Source: an uncultured Clostridia bacterium (lineage in GTDB: Bacteria; Bacillota; Clostridia; TANB77; CAG-508). From it: 11,413 nucleotides of DNA. The position numbers and the translations under genes were made by a program. The notes beneath the pieces were generated by a model. The model saw only the letters and a list, made by a program, of their open reading frames with translations. It was not told where the DNA came from and searched no databases. How positions within the stretch are numbered: position 1 is the first letter of the stretch; each line of letters begins with the position of its first letter. Shown one piece after another: positions 1 to 5,864 of the stretch. The DNA lies in contig CAPNDH010000043.1 in NCBI GenBank assembly GCA_948664205.1, positions 1 to 11,413 of the forward strand, read 5' to 3'.

Positions 1-963
1 ACGTGGAAGCATTGGTATTACTCTATCTAGCATATATATACTTGTACCACGTGTTATTGCTTCTTTGTCTAATTTAGAGCCCTCTTTCACATAGTGGCTT
101 ACATCTGCTATATGAACACATAGCATATAATTTCCATTTTCTAATTTTCTTACATTAACTGCGTCATCTAAATCTTTTGCATCTTCCCCATCTATTGTAA
201 AAATTTCTTCTGCACGTAAATCTAATCTACCTTTAATATCATTTTTAATATCTTCTTCTCTATATTTTTTAGCTTCTTCTATGACTAGCTCTGGAAATTC
301 ATATGGAAGTTTATAATCCTTAATTAATGAAAGCATATCGACACCTGCTTCATTAATATTTCCAAGTACTTCTATTATTTTACCTTCAGCATTTTTGCCA
401 TTTTCCGGATATTTAATTATTTTAACTAATACTTTGCTATCATTACGAGCTTTTCCAAAATTCTTTTTAGATATGAAAATATCCGTGCCTAACCTTCTAT
501 CATCTGGAACAACAAAACCATAATTTTTACTATTTACAAAAACGCCTACAACAGTGTCTTTATCTCTAGTTAATATTTTAATAATTCTTCCTTCTTCACT
601 ATGGCTACTCTCTTTTTCACCTTCTAATATTTCTATAAGAACTGTATCTCCATTTAAGGCATTTTTTGTATGATTTTTTGAAATGTAAATTTCATCTTCT
701 CTACCTTCAATTTTAACAAATCCAAAACCTTTTTCATTAGCTCTAAAAATACCAGTTATATATCTGTTAGAATCTACTAAACTATATTTAGATTTTCTAT
801 TTTTCTGAATTTTATAGTCTTCCTCTAACCTTTTAAGCACTTCACTAAAACTTGAATATTCTGTTTTAGGCACACACAAAATACTAGCCATTTCCTTAGC
901 CTTCATAGGAACATAGCTTTCCTCTGCCATAAAATCTAGAATTAATTTTTCTTTATCTTCCAT
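1..963 (-). CDS. rnr: Ribonuclease R, N-terminal 321 codons (runs off the left edge)
   Basis: This is a processive 3'-to-5' exoribonuclease of the RNase II/RNB family, a cytoplasmic enzyme that degrades structured RNA and assists tmRNA-linked decay. Visible parts in order are an N-terminal winged-helix-like segment (about residues 1-60), two cold-shock-type OB segments (about 65-120 with GFGFVKI, and 125-185 with YGFVVPDD), and the start of the RNB catalytic domain. IDGEDAKDLDDAV places the four metal-binding aspartates of the family at D258, D264, D266 and D267, and HIADVSHYV and RGTSIYMLDRVIP follow. The rest of the RNB domain and the S1 domain lie outside the window. The start at 963 is set by AAGGAG at 970-975, six bases upstream. 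It lies downstream of secG on the same strand, a conserved Firmicutes order, although 249 bases of repeat-rich DNA separate them. Identification is secure. Confidence 0.95.
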   Translation of the reverse strand, partial: MEDKEKLILDFMAEESYVPMKAKEMASILCVPKTEYSSFSEVLKRLEEDYKIQKNRKSKYSLVDSNRYITGIFRANEKGFGFVKIEGREDEIYISKNHTKNALNGDTVLIEILEGEKESSHSEEGRIIKILTRDKDTVVGVFVNSKNYGFVVPDDRRLGTDIFISKKNFGKARNDSKVLVKIIKYPENGKNAEGKIIEVLGNINEAGVDMLSLIKDYKLPYEFPELVIEEAKKYREEDIKNDIKGRLDLRAEEIFTIDGEDAKDLDDAVNVRKLENGNYMLCVHIADVSHYVKEGSKLDKEAITRGTSIYMLDRVIPMLPR

Positions 964-1008
964 TGTTTTCTCCTTAATTATGAAAAATTATATTGCAATA
1001 ATTCATAC

Positions 1009-1111
1009 TGTAGGGGCGATTAGCAATCGCCCGTGACTCCAACGAAATTGCTATAAAAATAATATTTAAGCAAATTCTTCGAAGAGTGGGCGATTATTAA
1101 TCGCCCCTACA
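1009..1111. repeat. REP-like doublet: two hairpins in inverted orientation
   Basis: The 103-bp element has perfect 14-bp inverted ends, TGTAGGGGCGATTA at 1009-1022 and its complement at 1098-1111. Each end is itself a hairpin: GGGCGATT (1014-1021) pairs with 1025-1032 around AGC, and GGGCGATT (1088-1095) pairs with 1099-1106 around ATT. The layout resembles a REP doublet or a small non-autonomous element. The interior includes the TTTAAGCAA-TTCTTCGAAG box at 1065-1084 that recurs at 5611 and 6977. No convincing target-site duplication flanks it. It lies between secG and rnr, so it is probably transcribed. Confidence 0.8.
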
Positions 1112-1140
1112 TATAAATTTAATTATGCATTATATTAAAA

Positions 1141-1193
1141 GGGGCGTAATTCGGTAATTCTAACGGGTAGTCCTTACCGATTAAGCCCCTACA
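1141..1193 (-). repeat. 52-53 nt imperfect hairpin repeat, copy 1 (downstream of secG)
   Basis: GGGGC-G-TAAT-T-CGGTAA at the left pairs with TTACCG-ATTA-A-GCCCC at the right, interrupted by a mismatch and a bulge. The right end is GCCCCTACA. Similar copies are at 5789-5841 and 7051-7102; all three lie in the same orientation just past the stop codon of a minus-strand gene. There is no U-tract, so it does not look like a canonical terminator. A role in RNA processing or 3'-end protection is possible but is inference. Confidence 0.75.
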
Positions 1194-1212
1194 TTTTTTA
1201 TTTAATTACACA

Positions 1213-1461
1213 TTATATTACATATAATATTCCTAATACAATTGCTAATACTACAAATAAAACTCCTAATGTTATTGTTAATCTTTTTAATTTTCCTTCT
1301 TTTGTTCTTCCTTTATTTTTTTCATAAAAATTATTTGTTGAAGAACCTGTAATTGTTCCAGAAGCTCCATCGTTATCTTTTGTTTGTATTGTTGCTACAA
1401 TTATTAAAGCTATACAAACTATTAAATATATTGCTAATATTATATTTCTCACTATTTCCAT
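1213..1461 (-). CDS. secG: Preprotein translocase subunit SecG
   Basis: SecG is the small accessory subunit of the SecYEG channel in the cytoplasmic membrane and assists SecA-driven export. The 82-residue product has the family's size and topology: a hydrophobic helix at about residues 6-25, a polar Gly/Ser/Asn-rich loop (about 27-58) with the usual Gln after the first helix (TIQT), and a second helix at about 61-82 led by KRLTITLG. The start is supported by AAGGAG at 1474-1479, a slightly long 12-base spacing. A good promoter lies at 1500-1528, so the gene opens a unit that probably continues into rnr. The sequence is poorly conserved across the family, but length, topology and the rnr neighbour agree. 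Confidence 0.92.
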   Translation of the reverse strand: MEIVRNIILAIYLIVCIALIIVATIQTKDNDGASGTITGSSTNNFYEKNKGRTKEGKLKRLTITLGVLFVVLAIVLGILYVI

Positions 1462-1488
1462 TTTCTATACACTCTCCTTAGTTTTTCT

Positions 1489-1500
1489 TAACATATGTTA
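1489..1500. promoter_or_regulatory. 12-bp perfect palindrome at the secG transcription start region
   Basis: TAACATATGTTA is a perfect dyad touching the last base of the secG -10 hexamer and covering the expected transcription start. A position like this suits a repressor operator, but A+T-rich palindromes arise easily by chance in this DNA and no second copy was found in the window. Confidence 0.25.
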
Positions 1501-1528
1501 TTCTACCATATATGTTTTTAAAATGCAA
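1500..1528 (-). promoter_or_regulatory. SigA-type promoter of secG
   Basis: On the minus strand, TTGCAT (1523-1528) and TAGAAT (1500-1505) are separated by 17 bases. The -10 lies about 38 bases before the secG start codon, leaving room for the AAGGAG site. One mismatch from consensus per hexamer and ideal spacing make this a credible vegetative promoter. Confidence 0.7.
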
Positions 1529-1569
1529 TTAGTTTTTATAAAAATTTGGATTTTATTTTTACATTTAAT

Positions 1570-1615
1570 ACAAAAACAAAAATAGTAGTATATTTACCAC
1601 TATTTTTGTTTTTGT
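1570..1615 (-). terminator. Hairpin terminator after the first lipoprotein gene
   Basis: A 21-base arm (1570-1590) pairs with 1595-1615 around a TATT loop, with one internal mismatch. It starts 11 bases beyond the lipoprotein stop codon. The stem is A/U-rich, with the T-rich run inside the downstream arm rather than after it, so it is a weaker-looking terminator than that of ftsH. It separates the lipoprotein gene from the secG promoter. Confidence 0.65.
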
Positions 1616-1625
1616 GTTTTATAAA

Positions 1626-2003
1626 TTAGTTGCTACATATATATCCTCCTATAAGAAGTCCAATTATAAACATACCTACACCTAAAACAAAGTAGAACAA
1701 ATAATTGTTATCATCAACCCTAAAGGCTACTAATTCTGCCTCTCTGTTTGATATCTGGTACTCTGCCCTTAATTCATTCCTCTGTTCTGTGTATGATGTT
1801 AAATAGAACCGGCTTGTATCTTTTGAGTCAGGATAAGACAAATCATATCCATCAGGAAGTTTGTATTCTCCCATATTCTTTGCTATTTCGCTTGCAACTT
1901 CATTTGACCGTTCCAATGCTTCAGGATTAGTCGTTGTTGCACAGCCTGTTACAAACAGTGCTACTAAAAGGACAGATAAAAACAAAATTACTTTCTTTTT
2001 CAT
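1626..2003 (-). CDS. Small lipoprotein with C-terminal membrane helix, paralogue of 3199-3582
   Basis: I do not recognise a named family. The 125-residue product has a lipoprotein signal peptide (basic MKKK, hydrophobic stretch, lipobox VTGC with the lipidated cysteine at residue 21). A polar domain of about 80 residues contains EVASEI and GEY-K-LPDGYDLSY, and a hydrophobic segment lies near the C-terminus at about 100-122. The mature protein would therefore be anchored at both ends, with the middle outside the membrane. The start at 2003 is preferred over the ATG at 2018 because GGAGG (2012-2016) sits eight bases before it and the upstream ATG overlaps that site. The gene at 3199-3582 encodes a similar protein with the same layout and promoter box. 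It is monocistronic, with its own promoter and terminator. Confidence 0.85.
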   Translation of the reverse strand: MKKKVILFLSVLLVALFVTGCATTTNPEALERSNEVASEIAKNMGEYKLPDGYDLSYPDSKDTSRFYLTSYTEQRNELRAEYQISNREAELVAFRVDDNNYLFYFVLGVGMFIIGLLIGGYICSN

Positions 2004-2050
2004 TGCTGTTTCCTCCATTTTTCTATGATACTGGTTTACGAGTTGAATAT

Positions 2051-2079
2051 ATTATATCACTTTTTATTTATAGTTTCAA
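2051..2079 (-). promoter_or_regulatory. Promoter of the first lipoprotein gene
   Basis: TTGAAA (2074-2079, minus strand) and a perfect TATAAT (2051-2056) are 17 bases apart, about 48 bases upstream of the start codon. The -35 overlaps the 20-bp box shared with the promoter of the paralogous lipoprotein. Confidence 0.8.
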
Positions 2080-2096
2080 TGGTTTTACATAATTTT
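2077..2096 (-). promoter_or_regulatory. 20-bp box shared by the two lipoprotein promoters, copy 1
   Basis: On the plus strand this reads CAATGGTTTTACATAATTTT. The same 20 bases with one change (CAATAGTTTT...) lie at 3660-3679. In both cases the box covers the outer half of the -35 and the region just upstream, where an activator or UP-like element could act. Surrounding promoter DNA is much less conserved. Confidence 0.5.
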
Positions 2097-2148
2097 TTTG
2101 TTCTTTATGGAAATTCATTACAATCTACGTCTATAATTTTTTCATTAC

Positions 2149-2172
2149 GGACGAGCAATGCTCGCCCCTACA
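2149..2172 (-). repeat. CGCCCCTACA-type short hairpin, solitary copy
   Basis: GGACGAGC (2149-2156) pairs with GCTCGCCC (2160-2167) around AAT, followed by CTACA. Read as RNA from the minus strand, the one plus-strand A-C mismatch becomes a G-U pair, so the stem is complete. It lies in the divergent gap between the lipoprotein and pseudouridine synthase promoters, the only copy outside a same-strand gene gap. The rest of this 280-base gap holds the two promoters and A+T-rich DNA. Confidence 0.7.
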
Positions 2173-2204
2173 AATATATTTTATATTTATGTATTTATAA
2201 ATAT

Positions 2205-2233
2205 TTGCTTTTTTACATTTATTATTTTATAAT
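2205..2233 (+). promoter_or_regulatory. Promoter of the pseudouridine synthase gene
   Basis: TTGCTT (2205-2210) and a perfect TATAAT (2228-2233) are 17 bases apart, and the start codon follows about 50 bases after the -10. This is the only plus-strand promoter I can support in the window. Confidence 0.65.
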
Positions 2234-2283
2234 TATAGAAGAATTTTTAAAAATAAATTACAGAAAGGTCAAATTATTAATTT

Positions 2284-3145
2284 ATGCAAATTTTAAATGT
2301 TGAAGAAAAATATGATAATAAAAAATTAAGTACATACTTGCTTGGAATATTTCCTATGCTAAAACGTGGTACATTATTCAAAGCTTTAAGAAAAAAGGAT
2401 ATTAGGGTTAATAACGTTAGAATTAGTGAAGATGTAACAATTCACACTGGAGATGAAATAAAAGTATTTATTACAGATGAACTTTTATGTATAAATAATT
2501 TTACTCTTGATATCATTTTCGAAGATGATAATATACTTGTAATAAATAAACCAGTTGGTATTGAAGTTATAGATAATGCTATAAATGAAGTTTCATTAAC
2601 TACTCTATGTAAAGAATATATAAATGGATTTATTGAACCTTGTCATAGGATAGATAGAAATACTACTGGTCTTGTTTTATTTGCTAAAAATGAACAAGCA
2701 TTAAACATTTTACTAGATAAGTTTAAAAATAAAGAAATTGAAAAACATTATATTGCAACTGTATATGGAATACCTAAAAAGAAAAGTCAAAGACTTGAAG
2801 CCTATTTATTTAAAGATAATAAAAAATCTTTTGTTTATATTTCAGACGAACCCAAACAAGGATACCAAAAAATTATTACTTCATATAAAGTAGTAAGTGA
2901 AAGTAAAGAAAATAACACTTGTATTTTAGATATAAATTTAGAAACTGGTAGAACTCATCAAATACGTGCACACCTTGCTCATATAGGTTTGCCTATTATT
3001 GGTGACCGGTAAGTATGGAATAAATGAAATAAATAAAAAGTTCCATCAAAAAACTCAATTGCTTTGTAGCTATAGTTTAAAGTTTAATTTTAGAAGTGAT
3101 AGTGGAATTTTAAACTATTTAAATGGTATAAAAATACAGCTATAA
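2284..3145 (+). CDS. RluA/RluD-family pseudouridine synthase, frameshifted near its 3' end
   Basis: This family isomerises uridine to pseudouridine in rRNA or tRNA. An S4-like RNA-binding segment (about residues 12-62) precedes the catalytic domain with HRIDRNTTGL (catalytic Asp 124) and GRTHQIRAH (222-230). The uninterrupted frame stops at 3010-3012 after IIGDR, 242 residues, in the middle of the family's GDxKYG motif. Reading on in the next frame from 3011 gives KYGINEINKK and a further 44 codons with a family-like C-terminus, ending at TAA 3143-3145. Removing one C from the CC at 3006-3007 restores IIGDGKYG and a product of about 286 residues, the usual length. CGG is otherwise an unusual arginine codon here, which favours an extra base. 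The start is the only upstream ATG in frame; the nearest Shine-Dalgarno-like run (AGAAAGG, 2262-2268) is a long 15 bases away. The target uridine cannot be assigned from sequence. Confidence 0.85.
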
Positions 3146-3173
3146 AAGGGAATCTTCATTAAGATTCCCTTTT
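3144..3173. terminator. Bidirectional terminator between convergent genes
   Basis: A perfect 13-bp stem (AAAAGGGAATCTT, 3144-3156, with 3161-3173) has a CATT loop. Both arms end in T runs when read outward, so it can terminate the plus-strand pseudouridine synthase and the minus-strand lipoprotein. The frameshift-corrected synthase stop codon (3143-3145) abuts it, which supports that corrected reading. Confidence 0.85.
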
Positions 3174-3198
3174 GGATGTACTTATTCTACTAATTTTA

Positions 3199-3582
3199 TT
3201 AAAGAGTTGCCGCAAATACTATTGCAGTTATTACGAATGTAACCCAAAATGTAACCAAAATTGCGTTTGCCACATATTTATTAAATTCTTGTTCTATTGA
3301 TATAAGTTCAGGTTCATTTTTAGTTACATCAAATGTAGCTTTAATATTATCGCCTTTGCCGGTTGATGCTTCTTTAATTATAGTAATCTGATTTGTTTTG
3401 GTTGGATTAGTATATTCAACTTCATATCCATCCAGAAGTTGATACTCTCCTTCTGCATTTTTTACTTCAGAGGCAACATTTTCTAATTCCTTATATTCCT
3501 CTGCTGTGATACTTGTAGAACAAGCTGTTAAAAACATTGCTACAAACATTGTTGCTAATACTAAAGTAATTTTTTTCCGCAT
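3199..3582 (-). CDS. Small lipoprotein with C-terminal membrane helix, paralogue of 1626-2003
   Basis: I do not recognise a named family. The 127-residue product has a lipoprotein signal peptide (MRKK, hydrophobic core, lipobox LTAC, lipidated cysteine 21), a polar domain with NVASEV and GEYQLLDGYEVEY, and a hydrophobic C-terminal segment at about 104-127. Against the first lipoprotein, VASE(I/V), GEY-L-DGY and a later E-EL(V/I) align at matching positions, and the mature lengths are 107 and 105 residues, so the two are paralogues by descent or duplication. GGAGGG at 3589-3594, six bases away, fixes the start. It has its own promoter and ends against a bidirectional terminator. The region between its anchors would lie outside the cell membrane. 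Its function is unknown. Confidence 0.85.
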   Translation of the reverse strand: MRKKITLVLATMFVAMFLTACSTSITAEEYKELENVASEVKNAEGEYQLLDGYEVEYTNPTKTNQITIIKEASTGKGDNIKATFDVTKNEPELISIEQEFNKYVANAILVTFWVTFVITAIVFAATL

Positions 3583-3633
3583 ATAATTCCCTCCATTTGT
3601 TAAGAATAATATTTTTATAGTTTCATAATTTAT

Positions 3634-3662
3634 ATTTTAACACAATTTGATTTTAATATCAA
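3634..3662 (-). promoter_or_regulatory. Promoter of the second lipoprotein gene
   Basis: TTGATA (3657-3662) and TAAAAT (3634-3639) on the minus strand are 17 bases apart, about 51 bases upstream of the start codon. This is the same geometry as the promoter of the paralogue at 2051-2079, with the shared box in the same register. Confidence 0.75.
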
Positions 3663-3679
3663 TAGTTTTACATAATTTT
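3660..3679 (-). promoter_or_regulatory. 20-bp box shared by the two lipoprotein promoters, copy 2
   Basis: It matches 2077-2096 at 19 of 20 positions and has the same register against the -35. It ends 17 bases short of the ftsH terminator, so upstream sequence available for regulation is limited. Confidence 0.5.
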
Positions 3680-3696
3680 GTGTTATTAAATTATAA

Positions 3697-3730
3697 CAAA
3701 TAACAGCAGAGATTAATCTGCTGTTATTTG
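3697..3730 (-). terminator. Rho-independent terminator of ftsH
   Basis: A perfect 14-bp stem (CAAATAACAGCAGA at 3697-3710 with 3717-3730) has a six-base loop and a T-rich run beyond it on the minus strand. It begins six bases after the ftsH stop codon and closes the ftsH transcript before the lipoprotein promoter. Confidence 0.88.
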
Positions 3731-3736
3731 ACTATT

Positions 3737-5539
3737 TTAATTTTCATTAAATATTCTTTCAAATTCACTTTCTGTTATAGTTTCTTTTTCTAATAATGTT
3801 TGTGCTACTTCGTGTAGTTTATCTATATGGTTTGATATTAGTGTTTGTGCTTTTAGGTAAGCTGTATCTAGTAATATTTTTACTTCTGCACCTATGGCAT
3901 CTGCATATTTCTCGCCTAATAGTTGTAATTCATAAGGGTCTTTTTCTACATTTATTGATATTGTTCCTACTACATCACTCATTCCATATACTGTTACCAT
4001 ATCTTTGGCTATTTTTGTTGCTACTTCAAAGTCGTTACTTGCTCCTGTTGAAATATCGTTAATTATAATTTTTTCTGCTGCTCTACCTGCCATTAATACA
4101 ATTAGTCTTTCTTCCATTTCTGTTTTTGAAATGTAGTTTTTGTCTTCATTTGTTTTGTTCATTGTATAACCACCAGCCATACCTCTAGGTATAATTGATA
4201 TTTCTTTTACAGGTTCTTGTGTTTCTAAGTATCTACTTACTATTGCATGTCCTGCTTCATGATATGCTGTTAATTTTTTATCTTTTTCTGAATATACTCT
4301 ACTTGTTTTTTGAAGACCTATTGTTACTTTTTTAAATGCTTCTTCTATATCTTCTTGCTGAATTACTTCATGTTCGTTAACAGTAGCTAATATTGCTGAT
4401 TCATTTAAAATATTTGCAAGTTCTGCACCTGTTAAACCTGCTGTATCTTCAGCAATTGTTTTTAATTTTACATTCTCTGCAAAGTTTTTACCTTTACTAT
4501 GAATTTTTAATATTTCTTCTCTTCCTCGTTTATCAGGAACATTTATTGTTATTTGTCTATCAAATCTTCCTGGTCTTAAAAGTGCTTTATCTAACATTTC
4601 TGGTCTATTTGTTGCTGCTAATACTATTATGGTTTCATTTGTATCAAATCCATCCATTTCAACTAGTAATTGATTTAAGGTTTGATTGTTTTCACTTTCT
4701 GCTCCATTTCCTGAAGAACGTCTTGAACCTATTGCATCTATTTCATCTATAAATACTATACATGGTGCTACTTTTCTTGCCTTTTCAAATAATTTTCTAA
4801 CTCTTGATGCTCCAAGACCTGCAAACATTTCTATAAATTCAGAACCACTCATTGAAATAAATGGTACTCCTGCTTCTCCTGCTATTGCTTTAGCAATTAA
4901 TGTTTTACCTGTTCCCGGTTTACCATATAGTAAAACACCTTTTGGAACTTTTGCTCCCATTCTTGTGAACTTTTCTGGCTCTTTTAAGAATTGTACTATT
5001 TCTATCATTTCTTGTTTTTCTTCATCTAAACCTGCTACGTCATCAAATTTTATTTTTTCTTTGCTAGTTTCTGCATCATATACTTTTCCTTTTTCTCCCA
5101 AGCCTTGCATTTTAAATATCATTATAAATAATGCTACTATAACAAGTGTTGGTAATAGTGAAAATAGTGTTTGAGATATTTTTAATATTACTGGTTGTGG
5201 ATTTTGTATTAATTCTATATTATTTCCCTCTGCTACTTTTTCTTGTACAAGTTCAATAAATGCTTGTGTATTTGGAACTATTGAAGTTTTCTCTTCTTCT
5301 ATTCCTTTTACTTTAACTTTTAGGCTTGTACTTCCTACTGTCATTTCTATTTTTTCTATTTCACCATCTGTTATTTGTTTGATTAAGTCTGTGTATGGTA
5401 TTTTGTTATCATCAGTTCTGTTTTTTGATAACATCAAATATGCTGTAACTCCAGCAAGAATTATTACAACAATTGAAACTATTGCTCCTACTATCATATA
5501 TTTATTATTCTTTTTGTTGTTTTCTTTATTGTTTTCCAT
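3737..5539 (-). CDS. ftsH: ATP-dependent zinc metalloprotease FtsH
   Basis: FtsH is a membrane-bound hexameric AAA+ protease that extracts and degrades misfolded membrane proteins and some short-lived regulators. The 600-residue product is close to the usual family length. It has two membrane helices (about 15-37 and 122-143) flanking a small extracytoplasmic domain. The AAA module follows with Walker A GKPGTGKT (206-213), Walker B IVFIDEID (261-268) and the arginine-finger region RPGRFDRQI, then the peptidase domain with HEAGH (427-431) and the third zinc ligand at about D503. The pore loop reads MFAGLGAS where FVGVGAS is usual, a conservative change that keeps the pore phenylalanine. GAAAGG at 5550-5555 supports the start. 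Its usual neighbours tilS and hpt are absent, so this may be a second FtsH of the genome (inference). Its 5' leader carries a hairpin and heptamer repeats. Confidence 0.97.
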   Translation of the reverse strand: MENNKENNKKNNKYMIVGAIVSIVVIILAGVTAYLMLSKNRTDDNKIPYTDLIKQITDGEIEKIEMTVGSTSLKVKVKGIEEEKTSIVPNTQAFIELVQEKVAEGNNIELIQNPQPVILKISQTLFSLLPTLVIVALFIMIFKMQGLGEKGKVYDAETSKEKIKFDDVAGLDEEKQEMIEIVQFLKEPEKFTRMGAKVPKGVLLYGKPGTGKTLIAKAIAGEAGVPFISMSGSEFIEMFAGLGASRVRKLFEKARKVAPCIVFIDEIDAIGSRRSSGNGAESENNQTLNQLLVEMDGFDTNETIIVLAATNRPEMLDKALLRPGRFDRQITINVPDKRGREEILKIHSKGKNFAENVKLKTIAEDTAGLTGAELANILNESAILATVNEHEVIQQEDIEEAFKKVTIGLQKTSRVYSEKDKKLTAYHEAGHAIVSRYLETQEPVKEISIIPRGMAGGYTMNKTNEDKNYISKTEMEERLIVLMAGRAAEKIIINDISTGASNDFEVATKIAKDMVTVYGMSDVVGTISINVEKDPYELQLLGEKYADAIGAEVKILLDTAYLKAQTLISNHIDKLHEVAQTLLEKETITESEFERIFNEN

Positions 5540-5556
5540 CGGTCTTTTTCCTTTCT

Positions 5557-5573
5557 CAAGCTCGAAGAGCTTG
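5557..5573 (-). promoter_or_regulatory. Small hairpin directly upstream of the ftsH ribosome binding site
   Basis: CAAGCTC (5557-5563) and GAGCTTG (5567-5573) form a perfect 7-bp stem around a three-base loop, one base from the GAAAGG site. The equivalent position before the DUF1189-like gene (6932-6946) has a hairpin with a different stem sequence but full pairing, inside otherwise near-identical flanks. This suggests that structure is being kept. It could affect translation initiation or mRNA stability. Confidence 0.6.
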
Positions 5574-5574
5574 T

Positions 5575-5609
5575 ACTATTCACTATTCATTATTCACTAT
5601 TCATCATTC
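5575..5609 (-). repeat. Five tandem heptamers (GAATAGT-type) in the ftsH leader
   Basis: On the minus strand five consecutive 7-base units, GAATGAT, GAATAGT, GAATAAT, GAATAGT and GAATAGT, run without interruption. Four units of the same type lie at 6948-6975. The units are not separated by spacers, so this is a microsatellite-like array and not CRISPR. Confidence 0.8.
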
Positions 5610-5688
5610 ATTTAAGCAAATTCTTCAAAGATCGGGTCTCCAAAGGCAGCAACACCTATAATTTATTTGAGCTATTTCTTCGAAGTGT

Positions 5689-5762
5689 GGACGGCTACAC
5701 TAACGCATAACTTATCTCTAACTCACTATCGTTCGAAGAGCTAAGAAATAGCCGCCCCTACA
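5689..5762 (-). repeat. CGCCCCTACA-type hairpin with an enlarged loop
   Basis: GGACGGCTA (5689-5697) pairs with TAGCCGCCC (5749-5757), followed by CTACA. The pairing is complete on the minus strand if one G-U pair is counted. The loop is 51 bases rather than three. Part of the right arm (AAGAAATAGC, 5743-5752) can also pair with GCTATTTCTT at 5671-5680 outside the element, giving a mutually exclusive fold. Confidence 0.6.
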
Positions 5763-5788
5763 ATTCTCTTTAATGATTCTTATATTCT

Positions 5789-5841
5789 GGGCGAAATTCG
5801 GTAAATTCTCTTTGGTATTCCTTACCAATTTAGCCCCTACA
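5789..5841 (-). repeat. 52-53 nt imperfect hairpin repeat, copy 2 (downstream of the DUF1189-like gene)
   Basis: GGGCGAAATTCGGTAA at the left and TTACCAATTTAGCCCC at the right pair apart from one mismatch and one bulged base, ending in GCCCCTACA. It lies 23 bases past the upstream stop codon. It is nearly identical to 7051-7102, including the central CTTTGGTATTCCTTACC. Confidence 0.78.
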
Positions 5842-5864
5842 ACATTTTATAATTTTCTTTTATT

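Larger units (their letters stand above)
5540..5864 (-). other. 325-base non-coding gap between the DUF1189-like gene and ftsH, made of repeat modules
   Basis: No gene is credible here. From left to right it holds the ftsH ribosome binding site, a 17-base hairpin (5557-5573), five heptamers (5575-5609), the TTTAAGCAA box (5611-5630), about 40 bases without a match elsewhere in the window, a TTCTTCGAAG core (5676-5685), a long-loop CGCCCCTACA hairpin (5689-5762) and the 53-nt hairpin repeat (5789-5841). No clear promoter was found, so ftsH is probably read from upstream or from a promoter I cannot recognise. Confidence 0.7.

Noticed and set aside
964..1008. TATAAT-like hexamer just upstream of rnr as a separate promoter
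   Set aside because: There is no acceptable -35 at 16-18 bases, since that position falls in the end of the repeat element. Readthrough from secG is the simpler explanation.
1009..1111. Considered as an insertion sequence
   Set aside because: It has inverted ends, but at 103 bp it has no coding capacity and no clear target-site duplication. It is kept as a REP-like doublet.
4686..5174. A 162-codon open frame on the plus strand inside ftsH
   Set aside because: It is antisense to the conserved AAA domain and its composition is that of a complementary-strand shadow. It has no ribosome binding site or recognisable motif.
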